Shown here: piece by piece, positions 41,715 to 50,645 of the stretch | Numbering within the stretch: the stretch's first letter is position 1 | Layout: the number at the start of each line of letters is the position of its first letter | Source: Nostoc paludosum FACHB-159 | GTDB taxonomy: Bacteria > Cyanobacteriota > Cyanobacteriia > Cyanobacteriales > Nostocaceae | Direction: 5' to 3' | Assembly: GCF_014698835.1 (NCBI RefSeq) | Contig: NZ_JACJTU010000016.1 | Location: 117,088-181,087, forward strand | Length of the DNA stretch: 64,000 nt | Notes under the pieces: model-generated | What the model was told of the DNA's origin: nothing | Databases searched by the model: none | Seen by the model: the letters and a program-made list of their open reading frames with translations, nothing else | Position numbers and translations under genes: made by a program

Positions 41715-42605
41715 TTACAGATTATTGGGTTCTTCTAAAGGTCTGCCTTTGGGCACAGGTAGAGATGGACTACGGTCATTGTAAGGCATAGGAATGTACT
41801 GGACAGTGGGTCGTCCTCCTTGTGGCTGTGGGTACAAATCCATCAAATCATAAATAGAATTGGGCAGTCCGACGGTTATGGGCAGCCCCATTTCTGTAGC
41901 TTCCTCAACAGTGATGGGATAGTCGTGGGTAACGCGTCCAGTTGTTAAGGCTTCGATAATCGATTCGATATTTTCTGGCTGAACTTTTTGTTTAGGTATA
42001 CTGTCTTTGAGCAAAGTCCGCACAAAGCGTTGTACTTGCTGTATTGCTTTGCGTGCGAGGTCAGCCATAATTAAAGTTTGGTCATCAACTTCACTGATGG
42101 GTTTATCTTCGACTACTTTGATGATACTAGCTGCTGGGAAGTTACCGAGTTGGGGATCGACTGGCCCTAAAACGGCGTTGGCATCCATAACAATTTCATC
42201 AGAAGCTAGAGCTAGCATGGTACCGCCACTCATGGCGTAGTGGGGTACGAAGACTGTAACTTTTGCTTGGTGGCGAATTAATGCTCTAGCAATTTGTTCT
42301 GTAGCTAAAACCAAACCACCAGGAGTATGCAAAATTAAATCAATTGGCACATCTGGGGGAGTGAGACGAATTGCTCGCAGTATCTGTTCTGAGTCTTCGA
42401 TAGTGATATAGCGAGATAAGGGAATTCCCAGTAAGCTAATGGACTCTTGACGGTGAATTAACAAAATCACCCGACTTTTGCGTTGCTGCTGGAATTCTTG
42501 TAAAGCACGCAAGCGCCGATATTCTATTTGGCGTTTTTGCCAAAGGGGTTGCAAAGAAGTAAGAAGCAGGAAAATCCAAAATAAATCGCCTATACCAAAG
42601 CCCAT
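41715..42605 (-). CDS. SDH/ClpP-fold membrane serine protease
   Basis: 296 residues. A short N-terminal transmembrane helix (DLFWIFLLLTSLQPLW) precedes a Clp-fold domain. The nucleophile is probably Ser126 in HYAMSGGTMLALASD; the oxyanion region is LILHTPGGLVLATEQIARAL, and VLGPVDPQLG is the third family block. This is the serine-dehydrogenase-proteinase (SDH) family, related to ClpP and SppA. The C-terminal 40 residues are Pro-rich. It probably acts at the membrane on membrane or lipoprotein fragments; the substrate is unknown. A single gene. Confidence 0.8.
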   Translation of the reverse strand: MGFGIGDLFWIFLLLTSLQPLWQKRQIEYRRLRALQEFQQQRKSRVILLIHRQESISLLGIPLSRYITIEDSEQILRAIRLTPPDVPIDLILHTPGGLVLATEQIARALIRHQAKVTVFVPHYAMSGGTMLALASDEIVMDANAVLGPVDPQLGNFPAASIIKVVEDKPISEVDDQTLIMADLARKAIQQVQRFVRTLLKDSIPKQKVQPENIESIIEALTTGRVTHDYPITVEEATEMGLPITVGLPNSIYDLMDLYPQPQGGRPTVQYIPMPYNDRSPSLPVPKGRPLEEPNNL

Positions 42606-42699
42606 AAATTTATTTATTGGTCAAAAATAACGGTTGCCGCCATTATTGTGACAATTTTTGGGCGATCGCAATTCTATCGCAAGGCTAGAAGAGATGGGG

Positions 42700-42885
42700 A
42701 GGTGGACATAGGGCATGGGGCATGGGGCAAGCAGGAAGTGTAGGAGGGGTGGGAGGTGTGGGAGGATGGGGAAGCATTAATTCTCTTTCCCCCCACACTC
42801 CCCTCTCCCCCCTCTCTTCCCACACTCCCCTCTCTCCCCACACTCCCCACACTCCCCACACTCCCCACACTTCGTCATCTCCCCA
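42700..42885. repeat. GGGCATG and GTGGGGA heptamer arrays, facing inverted copies
   Basis: GGGGCATGGGGCA and GTGGGAGGTGGGAGG units at about 42710-42770 face CACACTCCCC units at about 42793-42875. The long G-rich and C-rich arms can pair. Some frames on both strands look open (Gly-Val-Trp-type repeats) but are produced by the repeat and are not genes. Confidence 0.65.
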
Positions 42886-42891
42886 TCTGTC

Positions 42892-44811
42892 TTACTTCCC
42901 ACGTCGCCAAATTTTGATCGTATCGTCATCACCGCCACTGACTAAGGTTTGTCCATCAGGACTGAAAGCAACACATCTGACATAACTGGAATGGCCTGTT
43001 AGTGTGCTGACTTCTGTACCACTGTGTAAATGCCACAGTTTGATGGTGTTGTCCCAACTACCACTAGCAATAAATTGCCTATCCCGGCTAAAGGCGACTG
43101 ACCAAACTGAATCAGAATGACCGCTGAGTGTGCGAATTTCTCTGCCTGTGTTGACATGCCACAGTTTAATTGTGTTATCGCCACTCCCACTAGCGATGAT
43201 TTCTCCGTCGTGGCTGAAGGCGATACAGTTGACAAAAAAGCTATGTCCAACCAGCGTGCAAATGTTTCTGCCTGTGTATACTTGCCAAAGTTTGATGGTG
43301 TAGTCATTACTGCCACTAGCTACAAGCTGTCTTTCTTGGCTGTTGGCGGTTGTAGCTGTTCTCGGAGAGTAGGCGACTGATGAAACTGGGTCGGCATGAC
43401 CTTTAAAGGTTTGGATTTCTATACCAGTGTGTACCTGCCAAAGCTTTATTGTACAGTCAGCACCACCACTCAGGAGCAGTTTGCCATCTGGACTGAAGGC
43501 AACGGAATTTACCCAGTTGGTATGACCAATGAGAGTACGAATTTCTTTGCCTGTGTTGACATCCCACAATTTAATAGTGTTGTCCCAACTCCCGCTAGCC
43601 AAAATTCTTGAGTTGATATCTGTTAACCCCCCAGTTCTGCCAGACTCTCCTTGATAAGAAGAATTTAGGGAAATTGGGCTAAAGGCAAGGGAATGAACCA
43701 TGCTGGAATGACCAGAAAACCAACGACCCAGTTGACGCACTAGCTTACCAGTACTTAGTTGCCAAAGTTTGATAGTTTTGTCGTTGCTACCACTGGCAAG
43801 ATATTGTCCGTCTGGGCTAATGGCGATCGCATGAACCATACTAGAATGACCTTTAAGGGTCTGTATGCATTGCCAGTTCTGCTGATCTAGTATGACAACA
43901 GGCCCAGGTGATTGAACAACGGGTCTAGCTGATTCTTGTTTGGGCTTGGCCGCTAAAGATAATGGTATTGTTGCTAAATCTTCTCTAGAATCGCCTTCAA
44001 GTAAATTCAACCACTCCTGCACGGACTGGGGACGATAAGTTGACTCCAAATCCATGCCGCACATGATAGCTTGATTTACTCTATTACTGATGTTGGGATT
44101 AAAGTATTGTGGTGGTTCTAAATTAACATTGTGACGGCGATCGTCTGCACTTGTTGGTACAACTCCTGTAAGCAAATTATACAAAGTCGCGGCTAGGGCA
44201 TAAATATCAATGTATTCTCCTCGTGGGGCTTCTAATTCATACTGTTCTGGTGGGGCAAAACCAGGAGTGCGATACACTGTATGCCTTTGAACTACATTGG
44301 GAATAAATTCTCTGGAAATGCCAAAGTCTATCAGCACTGCTTCTGATTTATCAATGCGAATCATGATGTTGCGCGGTTTGAGATCCCGATGCAACAGCCC
44401 TTTAGAATGAATCAGCGTTAAAGCGTCGCCAATTTGCCGGATATACAACAGTGCTTCTGTTTCTGATAGCAAACCTACCCGCTTCAAGCGTTGTCCTAAG
44501 TCCTCGCCTTGGATGTACTCCATCACCATACAAGGCGAATTTCCTTCATCAAAGACGTTTTCGATTTTTACTATATGAGGATGGTGACACACAGCCAGCC
44601 GAACTGCTTCATCACGGAAGTCTTGCCGTAATTTATTTCGGTGGAGTATCCAAGCGGGGTGATTCAGGATTTCTTCTTTGAGAGTTTTTATGACTCGCTG
44701 TTGATTTCTTTGATTTCTGGCAAGATAAGTGATGCCAATTCCACCTTCGCCTAGTTGGCTTTCAATAATGTAGCGCCCTCCGAATAAAGACTTTCCTGGA
44801 TTCCACACCAT
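42892..44811 (-). CDS. Ser/Thr protein kinase with C-terminal WD40 propeller
   Basis: 639 residues. The Hanks-type kinase domain (about 14-275) is complete: glycine loop GEGGIGITYL, Lys42 in VIKTLK, catalytic HRDLKPRN with Asp143, DFGISR (162-164 is the DFG), and APPEQY. After a linker of about 45 residues come about seven WD40 repeats (for example GHSSMVHAIAISPDGQYLAS, GSNDKTIKLWQLSTGK), enough for one propeller. The start MVWNPGKSLFGGRYIIE is shared with the kinase at 50646. A soluble kinase; the propeller probably binds the target. No transmembrane helix. Confidence 0.93.
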   Translation of the reverse strand: MVWNPGKSLFGGRYIIESQLGEGGIGITYLARNQRNQQRVIKTLKEEILNHPAWILHRNKLRQDFRDEAVRLAVCHHPHIVKIENVFDEGNSPCMVMEYIQGEDLGQRLKRVGLLSETEALLYIRQIGDALTLIHSKGLLHRDLKPRNIMIRIDKSEAVLIDFGISREFIPNVVQRHTVYRTPGFAPPEQYELEAPRGEYIDIYALAATLYNLLTGVVPTSADDRRHNVNLEPPQYFNPNISNRVNQAIMCGMDLESTYRPQSVQEWLNLLEGDSREDLATIPLSLAAKPKQESARPVVQSPGPVVILDQQNWQCIQTLKGHSSMVHAIAISPDGQYLASGSNDKTIKLWQLSTGKLVRQLGRWFSGHSSMVHSLAFSPISLNSSYQGESGRTGGLTDINSRILASGSWDNTIKLWDVNTGKEIRTLIGHTNWVNSVAFSPDGKLLLSGGADCTIKLWQVHTGIEIQTFKGHADPVSSVAYSPRTATTANSQERQLVASGSNDYTIKLWQVYTGRNICTLVGHSFFVNCIAFSHDGEIIASGSGDNTIKLWHVNTGREIRTLSGHSDSVWSVAFSRDRQFIASGSWDNTIKLWHLHSGTEVSTLTGHSSYVRCVAFSPDGQTLVSGGDDDTIKIWRRGK

Positions 44812-45107
44812 TAGTAATATTTGACGTTTTCTGGTATTTATTTTGGCACGGTATCAGAACAGCCAACACGAATTTTTGGGAATTCCATTTGTATTGTTGT
44901 TGTAGCTTTCTGAAGTTAGTTACTTAGATAACATTTTCATCACCTCAATAATTACTATTAATTAATAGTATAAAGTTGGATATATCCTTATAGTTTTAGT
45001 TAAACTATGCCTTTACACCAAAATATGAAACTCGATCGCTCATCTTATCAACGATGACTTTAGCCATATTTGTTCATAATAATTTGACTTGTAGGTAATC
45101 TAAAATT

Positions 45108-46016
45108 ATGCTGAAGAATCTAAATTTGAAACAAAAGTTTACAATTCTGCTACTAGTGATTTTGACATTTGGTCTAAGCTTAAGCGGATTTGCCCTTTCT
45201 TCTTTGCTGAGGGAGAATGCCAAACAAGATATTAGCTCAACAGCTTTGATGCTGATGCAAACAATGAGTTCTGTTCGTAAGTACACCAGTACTCAAGTCA
45301 ATCCTGAGTTAGCTGATAAATTAGTAACGGAGTTTTTGCCGCAAAGTGTACCTGCATACTCAGCACGAGAGGTATTTGAAATTTTGCGGAAAACACCAGA
45401 TTACCGTGACTTCTTTTATAAAGAAGCAACTCTCAATCCCACGAATCTTCGAGATAAAGCAGACGGTTTTGAGACAGAAGTTGTAGAAAAGTTCAGAAAT
45501 AAACCAGACTTGAAAGAAGTGAGTGGATTTCGCTCAATTCCTGGTGGAGATATCTTTTATGTTGCTCGTCCGTTGCCAATTTCTGAAGAAAGTTGTTTGA
45601 AGTGTCACAGTGTACCTGAAGCTGCACCTCAAAGTATGATTACTCTTTATGGTACAGCGAATGGATTTGGGTGGAAGCTGAATGAAATTGTTGGCGCCCA
45701 AATTATATCAGTACCAGCTAATAACGTTATTAACAAAGCTAATCAATCTTCTTTACTAATCGTTCTCATCGTATCAACGATTTTTATCGCAACTATTCTG
45801 TTAGTGAACTTTTTCTTAAATCGACAGGTTGTGATGCCTCTCAAACGTATGACTCGCATTGCTGAGGAAGTCAGTACGGGACATTTAGAAGTTGAATTTG
45901 AGCAGATGTCTAATGATGAAATTGGTAATCTAGCTAGAGCTTTTAAGCGGATGCAATTAAGCTTAGAAATGGCAATGAAACGAATCAAACGTACTCATGG
46001 AAGCACGGGAGATTAA
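45108..46016 (+). CDS. Tll0287-like heme-c sensor protein with HAMP domain
   Basis: 302 residues. A transmembrane helix at about 10-33 leads into a periplasmic Tll0287-like (DUF3365) domain (about 45-200), which covalently binds one heme c at CLKCH (163-167). A second transmembrane helix (LLIVLIVSTIFIATILLVNFF) and a HAMP domain (NRQVVMPLKRMTRIAEEVS, MSNDEIGNLARAFKRMQ) follow. There is no kinase or methyl-accepting output domain; it ends soon after HAMP. It is likely a redox or ligand sensor that signals through another protein. The kinase gene at 46221 is convergent and about 200 bases away; a functional link is possible. Confidence 0.85.
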   Translation: MLKNLNLKQKFTILLLVILTFGLSLSGFALSSLLRENAKQDISSTALMLMQTMSSVRKYTSTQVNPELADKLVTEFLPQSVPAYSAREVFEILRKTPDYRDFFYKEATLNPTNLRDKADGFETEVVEKFRNKPDLKEVSGFRSIPGGDIFYVARPLPISEESCLKCHSVPEAAPQSMITLYGTANGFGWKLNEIVGAQIISVPANNVINKANQSSLLIVLIVSTIFIATILLVNFFLNRQVVMPLKRMTRIAEEVSTGHLEVEFEQMSNDEIGNLARAFKRMQLSLEMAMKRIKRTHGSTGD

Positions 46017-46124
46017 AATAATTCGTAATTCGTAATTCATAATTCGTAATTAAGCAGCACTTAAGTAAAAATTGCTAAAAAGCTATTTGCGGTAAGACAG
46101 AGGCTGCTGCCAAAACAGCTTCTG

Positions 46125-46166
46125 TGCGAGAACGCCAACGCGTTGGCGTAGTGTCTCGTAGAGAAT
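46125..46166. repeat. Dispersed palindrome CGCCAACG/CGTTGGCG with TCTCGTAGAGAA
   Basis: CGCCAACGCGTTGGCG (46133-46148) is a perfect 16-bp palindrome, followed by TAGTGTCTCGTAGAGAATAG. It has the TCTCGTAGAGAA block in common with 10187-10233 and 63895-64000, in line with a dispersed repeat family. Confidence 0.65.
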
Positions 46167-46220
46167 AGTTACAAGAATTTGTAGAGTGTGCGTAAACTTA
46201 ATTACGAATTATTTAAAGCC

Positions 46221-47465
46221 TTAGGAAAATAGGCTTTTTTTAAATTCAAAAGCTGCTTGAAAGTCAGGAATTTCTGCGGCTATCAATTCTACAAAATGGT
46301 CAGGTGGAATGTAAGGATTTTGAGCCAATATTTCTTCTATAACTAGAGTTGCCATTGGCCCAATATGGTAAGCTAACTCTTGCTGACAATGCTTCACAAA
46401 TGCTGGATTAAGAGAAGGTTGTTGTTGTTCTATTTGCCCCAATTGTTGACTCATAGGCAAACCGGGCGAACTAAATATGGTTTCTCCCATTTGGTTGTAT
46501 GAGTCGGAAATTGCGGACATGGCCTGATATTCAGGATTAAATACGGTGGGAGGCAAATCATTCGCCGTCGCAGAATACATCACTATTTGTGGTTGTTCGA
46601 GACGCTCTAAATCCGCGATTACTTCTGTTGCTGTTTGGTATCGCTTGTTGGGTCTATCGGCTAACATGCGATCGAGTACTTGAGCGAAACCATCAGTAAC
46701 ATAGGCATAATAACGCCAGTTCCATTCTAAGGAATACTGATCCATTAATAAGGATGGATCTTTACCTGTGAGCAGTACAATAGCTGTTACTCCTAATGCA
46801 TAAATATCACTACAGGGAGAACATAAACCTAAGCTAATCTGTTCGCGGGGAGCATATCCTACTTTACCCACGAGGGACATTTTACCGACGAAAGTTACTT
46901 GGTTAGAAGTTTTGGTTTCGTTGATATCAGTAATTTGTTTGCCGACACCAAAATCAATCAGTACTGGCAAATCTTTGCCGTCTGGCAACATAATGTTGTC
47001 GGGGGAAATATCTCGATGGATAATGTTATGCTGGTGGACATATTCCAACACAGGCAATAGATTTTTTAGCCATTGGATAACTTCCTCTTCAGAAAAACTT
47101 CTTCCTTGGCGTTGAAGTTCTCCTAGCAGCCGAGAATATGTTTTACCATCGACATATTCTTGTACTAAAAACAGCCGACCGTCTCCTTCAAAGCAAGCCA
47201 AAAACTTGGGAATTTGAGAATGTTGCAGTTGGTGAAGAATTTTAGCTTCTCTTTTAAATAAGTTACGATATTGTTCGAGTCCACTTTCGCCTGTACCGAT
47301 GGGTGCAAACTCTTTGAGAACACAAGCTTCATTAAAGCGACGGGTATCAAACGCCAAATAAGTTCGCCCCAATCCTCCTTGCCCCAAAAGTTTTTGGATA
47401 ATATAGCGGTTATCAATTAGAGTTCCAGCGGCTATTTCTGGTCTTGTCAAAGGGGACTGTGACAT
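46221..47465 (-). CDS. Ser/Thr protein kinase with C-terminal helical domain
   Basis: 414 residues from ATG 47465 (MSQSPLTRPEIAAGTLIDNR); two more in-frame ATGs lie just before. Kinase domain motifs are complete: GQGGLGRTYLAF, VLKEF with the ATP-binding Lys, IHRDISPDNIML (HRDIS instead of HRDLK), DFGVGKQI, and APREQI. After a Gln/Pro-rich linker a C-terminal domain of about 55 residues (FVKHCQQELAYHIGPMAT to DFQAAFEFKKSLF) occurs in several cyanobacterial kinases and regulators. No WD40 repeats. It is convergent with the heme sensor gene. Confidence 0.9.
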   Translation of the reverse strand: MSQSPLTRPEIAAGTLIDNRYIIQKLLGQGGLGRTYLAFDTRRFNEACVLKEFAPIGTGESGLEQYRNLFKREAKILHQLQHSQIPKFLACFEGDGRLFLVQEYVDGKTYSRLLGELQRQGRSFSEEEVIQWLKNLLPVLEYVHQHNIIHRDISPDNIMLPDGKDLPVLIDFGVGKQITDINETKTSNQVTFVGKMSLVGKVGYAPREQISLGLCSPCSDIYALGVTAIVLLTGKDPSLLMDQYSLEWNWRYYAYVTDGFAQVLDRMLADRPNKRYQTATEVIADLERLEQPQIVMYSATANDLPPTVFNPEYQAMSAISDSYNQMGETIFSSPGLPMSQQLGQIEQQQPSLNPAFVKHCQQELAYHIGPMATLVIEEILAQNPYIPPDHFVELIAAEIPDFQAAFEFKKSLFS

Positions 47466-47586
47466 CATCATCGCACTCCTAGCGATCTTACATTAGTGAT
47501 AAATTATTTAGTTGCTCAAAGTCAGAAACTCTAGCAGATAAAGGCTTATATCATCTATAAAATAGAGGTTAGCACCACTGTCAATA

Positions 47587-47780
47587 CTAGGAAATACACT
47601 TTTCTACAATCTCTAGATGGTCTTGTGTGACCAAATTAGCAATTTTTTGTTGAGTAGGTTTTAGTAATTTAGTACTACTTGATATATAAGTATTTTAGCA
47701 GTCGGGATATACCCCGTGTCTGCGGTAATATCTGCGAGTGCTTTGGGAATCGCTTTTGAGATTGGCTGTTTAACCTTATC
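47587..47780 (-). pseudogene. Frameshifted gene remnant, family unknown
   Basis: In the 663-base gap upstream of the kinase at 46221. Minus-strand frame one, from 47780 after a stop, reads KQPISKAIPKALADITADTG and YIPTAKILIYQ; the adjacent frame then reads TKLLKPTQQKIANLVTQDHL and EIVEKCIS to a TAG at 47587. The two segments join sensibly across one frameshift near 47685. The composition is that of a real protein. There is no start codon, so the N-terminal part is missing. The rest of the gap is AT-rich with two HIP1-type sites. Confidence 0.45.
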
Positions 47781-48134
47781 TTAGCCTCAGTAGCGCGATC
47801 GCTACTCAGCCTACAAACACCTAGCATCTAGCATGACCTCATAGTTTTTGACAAAACTGAAGTTGCTATAGATTTATCAAACTAAAATATTATATTTATT
47901 TCAAGTACTCTATGTGCGATCGCTCTTAAAAATTAACCTTTGTGCAACCTGATGTTGCTACATCAACATAATATATAAACTCTGAGTATAAGTCAGTATT
48001 GTTCTAAAATAGAAAATTATGCTCCTTAATAGAGGAATTTCTACTTTTATTGTTTCTTCTCTGTGTTGTAAAAGCTGGTTATTAGTAACATAAATTAATA
48101 AAAAATAAAGAAATAATATCCGCAGTTACAATAT

Positions 48135-48956
48135 TTAATCTATCTCGTCAGGATTCACGCCTAACTGACGTAAACGTTCCGCCAGTTTTTCTGCTTTTTG
48201 TTTAGCTTGAGCAGCTTCTTGTTTAGCTTGAGCAGCCTCTTGTTCAGCAATTATAGCTCGTTGGCTAGCGGCAACAGCTTCTTCTGTGGGTGCGGGAATT
48301 AATTCTCCTGCTAAAGTAAACCACCTTAACCACAACCTTTCAACGTCTCGAAATGAACCCTGCCATAAGCCTAAACTTAAATCTATTTCTGGCATTAGTA
48401 TGCGTCCCTCAGTCAAATTCATCGGTTCGTAATGGCCGCCTACTAACTGAAATGCTTGAAGTTCATTAGTGTAGCGACTGAAAACAACATAGTAAGGAAT
48501 CCGCAAAATTTGTTCGTAAACTTCCCATTTACTAGGAGGTTTATCCGTTGCACTTTTTTTGATGCCTAAATCTTCTTCTTCTGTACCTGGAGATAGTAAT
48601 TCCACAATTACAAAAGGATTTGCTGGTTCTTGCCAGGTTACATAACTTAAACGTAAATCTTGACCTTTGTATAGTTTTTGTACTCCTACTACACCGAACC
48701 AATCTGGACGTTTGTACCACAAAGGATGCTCGATAGTGTAGTAGAGATTGAGGTCAGCAGCGCTGTAAACTAGTTCGGGATTCCAGTTAATTGGCTGAAA
48801 AGTTAAGTATAAAAGTAAAGGCTGTAAAAAGTGAAAATCGTCTGGCAAACCTGGTTCCTCTGGGTTGTCGCTGGGTAAATCATACATCGTTGGTAGGGTT
48901 TCCCAAGGAGGAAGCGGCGGATCGGATTGGGGAATAAAGGAAGGAAAATAAGTCAT
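48135..48956 (-). CDS. Uma2-family (DUF820) restriction-fold protein
   Basis: 273 residues. The Uma2 family has a PD-(D/E)xK nuclease fold and is greatly expanded in Nostocales; function is unknown for most members. Visible features are the strand with WYKRPDWFGVVGV (Asp of the PD motif), PFVIVELLSPGTEEEDLG (the conserved Glu), YEQILRIPYYVVFSRYTN and LLPEID-like LMPEIDLSLGLWQG. The last 60 residues are a coiled coil of AAQAKQE repeats (DNA repeats of TTGAGCAGCTTCTTGTTTAG type) ending GVNPDEID. A second family member is at 54456. Single gene. Confidence 0.85.
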   Translation of the reverse strand: MTYFPSFIPQSDPPLPPWETLPTMYDLPSDNPEEPGLPDDFHFLQPLLLYLTFQPINWNPELVYSAADLNLYYTIEHPLWYKRPDWFGVVGVQKLYKGQDLRLSYVTWQEPANPFVIVELLSPGTEEEDLGIKKSATDKPPSKWEVYEQILRIPYYVVFSRYTNELQAFQLVGGHYEPMNLTEGRILMPEIDLSLGLWQGSFRDVERLWLRWFTLAGELIPAPTEEAVAASQRAIIAEQEAAQAKQEAAQAKQKAEKLAERLRQLGVNPDEID

Positions 48957-49313
48957 AACTTGTTTTTAGAATTATTCTAAGTCTTGCTGCGATCGCCCAA
49001 TGTACTTTAATGATAAAACTGGTGTAGTGACTGTGTTAAAAATCAGGCGATCGCATAGACACAAGTGCTAGCACACCGCACCGCTAATGGCAAATTTTGA
49101 GATTGCCGCTACTACTATTATCTCTAAATGTTCGGCTTCCTTGGGTCAAATGCCACTGGACTCCAATCGTCAAACTTAGTCAAGGTTGGTAATTAGCGAG
49201 ATATCACTTATTTAAAAGTATAAAATTTTTTTCTTAATTGCTAATAAATAACTATTACTGCCTAAATATTTTCGGGAATACTGAAGTTTAGTAGCATTAA
49301 AGGTGTATGAAAA
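48957..49313. other. Divergent promoter gap
   Basis: 357 bases between the starts of two divergent genes, with two HIP1-type octamers. A 30-codon ORF (49087-49179, MANFEIAATTIISKCSASLG) is probably chance. No other structure seen. Confidence 0.3.
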
Positions 49314-49781
49314 ATGGCAGATAATAAAGTTAGTGCAAAACTTTCCTCTACAGACAGGGAAGCCGTGATGCAAGCTATAACTACTATCCGTGAAAAGTTA
49401 CCCTTCTTGATTGATTTGACAACCGAGGAACGTAAAGCTTTACCCAAACTGGGAGATAAGAGTCGGGCGTTTGTGAGTAAGGCGTTGGAAATCGCCACAC
49501 AAAACCCTGATTTCTTACCTCGTTCTTTTGACTTGAATGAAATGCGCCAAGATATTGAATTATTTGAAGCCCTGTATCCCATTATGCTGTCGTTGACGCA
49601 ACTGCAAGGACTGGTGGATGATACATCTGTGGCTGTTGGTAGCGAAGCTTATGCGGCGGGTTTGATGGTATATAACTATGCCAAAGTCAGCGGTAAAGGC
49701 GCAGGTTTAGAGTCAATGGTTGATGATTTAGGGCGAAGATTCGCCCGTAAAGCTAAAAAAGTGCAACCACAAACTTCATAA
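49314..49781 (+). CDS. Conserved-looking soluble protein of unknown function
   Basis: 155 residues, almost wholly helical in appearance: starts MADNKVSAKLSSTDREAVM, has LTTEERKALPKLGDKSRAFV, PDFLPRSFDLNEMRQDIELF and AAGLMVYNYAKVSGKGAGLE, and ends with a basic tail (FARKAKKVQPQTS). No signal or membrane segment. The sequence looks like that of short hypothetical proteins of filamentous cyanobacteria; I do not know a domain name. It is followed by the 21-bp tandem array. Confidence 0.65.
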   Translation: MADNKVSAKLSSTDREAVMQAITTIREKLPFLIDLTTEERKALPKLGDKSRAFVSKALEIATQNPDFLPRSFDLNEMRQDIELFEALYPIMLSLTQLQGLVDDTSVAVGSEAYAAGLMVYNYAKVSGKGAGLESMVDDLGRRFARKAKKVQPQTS

Positions 49782-49850
49782 GTTGAGAAATTAACTCGAC
49801 GCTTGTACCTAAAAACATAAAACTTGTTGCTCTGAGCTTGGGTGTTTCAG

Positions 49851-50081
49851 TTTCAAGTGAGATACTCCGAGTTCAGAGCATTAATATTTTGGTTTCAAGT
49901 GAGAACGTTTTCGTTTGAAACGAGAACATTCCGATTTGAAGTGAGAATGTTTTGGGTTGAAGTAAAAACGTTTTGGTTTGAAACGAGAACATTTCGGTTT
50001 GAAGTGAGAAAGTTCTCGTTTGAAGTGAGAATGTTTTGGTTTGAAGTCAAAACGTTTTCGTTTCAAATTAAAAATTTGTGT
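49851..50081. repeat. Tandem array of eleven 21-bp units, open on both strands
   Basis: Eleven consecutive 21-base units of the form TTTGAAGTGAGAATGTTTTGG, degenerate at its ends and in the second unit. Units are at 49851, 49872, 49893, 49914, 49935, 49956, 49977, 49998, 50019, 50040 and 50061. As 21 is divisible by three, each unit encodes seven residues in every frame. The plus strand reads FRFEVRMF-type repeats (frame 49842-50120) and the minus strand FKPKHSHFKRE-type repeats (49881-50201). Neither frame has a ribosome site or a protein-like flank. I regard it as a minisatellite that is open by periodicity. Confidence 0.8.
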
Positions 50082-50216
50082 TTGCTCAACACCTTTGGCA
50101 CTTATCTTGAGTATTCTTGAATGATGAAAACTTGTCGACTGGATTTGGGTTGATTCTGCTTTTTGACGCGAATCAGGCGATTTTGCAGTGCGATCGCCCA
50201 AGTAAGACTTTGTGAC

Positions 50217-50366
50217 TTAATATCTTGTTTGACTGGTAATCCGCGCCACAATAACATCATCATCTCCTGTATCTAAAAGCAATAATACCGGACGCAGTTT
50301 GAATGTTACTGCATCAGAAAAAGGCAATTTGAGTAAAAGAACTGAGCCAGATTGATAATTTTGCAT
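50217..50366 (-). pseudogene. Truncated PemK/MazF-like toxin gene
   Basis: ATG 50366 to TAA 50217, 49 residues; PemK/MazF toxins normally have about 110. The N-terminal half is typical: YQSGSVLLLKLPFSDAVTFK, RPVLLLLDTGDDDVIVARIT, then SQTRY and a stop. In the adjacent frame a peptide (DIKSQSLTWAIAL) follows, but the family's C-terminal part is not recognisable, so a frameshift alone does not restore the gene. It starts 3 bases after the antitoxin gene's stop, the usual operon form. The ribonuclease toxin should be inactive. Confidence 0.7.
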
Positions 50367-50369
50367 TGC

Positions 50370-50591
50370 TTAAATCGTGTCGTAGATAGCATCATCTTCG
50401 CTATAGCCTTTTAATAATTGCTCAGATGCAAGACGATGCCAAGCTGCTTCTTCTTGTTCTTCTTCTGTGGGTTCATTGACAAGAATAATTACTTTTACCT
50501 GCTGTTTATTTACTAACTGTTGCAAAATCACATCTGGTAATTCTATTTTGCCTTCGCTAGTGACATTCGCTGGAAATTCGTATGCTTTCAT
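50370..50591 (-). CDS. Antitoxin of the truncated PemK-like pair
   Basis: 73 residues: MKAYEFPANVTSEGKIELPD is a small strand-rich N-terminus like that of AbrB/DUF2281-type antitoxins, then VKVIILVNEPTEEEQEEAAW and the acidic helical tail LASEQLLKGYSEDDAIYDTI, which would wrap the toxin. Its partner gene (50217-50366) is cut short, so the antitoxin is an orphan or serves another toxin in trans. ATG 50591. Confidence 0.7.
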   Translation of the reverse strand: MKAYEFPANVTSEGKIELPDVILQQLVNKQQVKVIILVNEPTEEEQEEAAWHRLASEQLLKGYSEDDAIYDTI

Positions 50592-50645
50592 GTTGTTTCG
50601 ATCGCCTGCTAGTTCTAATATTATTGTGACGCTGTTATTCTACAA

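Noticed and set aside
42674..42985. Gly-Val-Trp and His/Pro-rich frames on both strands
   Set aside because: Produced by the GTGGGGA heptamer array; not genes.
49842..50201. 92- and 106-codon frames over the 21-bp array
   Set aside because: Both are open because the repeat period is a multiple of three; no ribosome site and no flanking domain.
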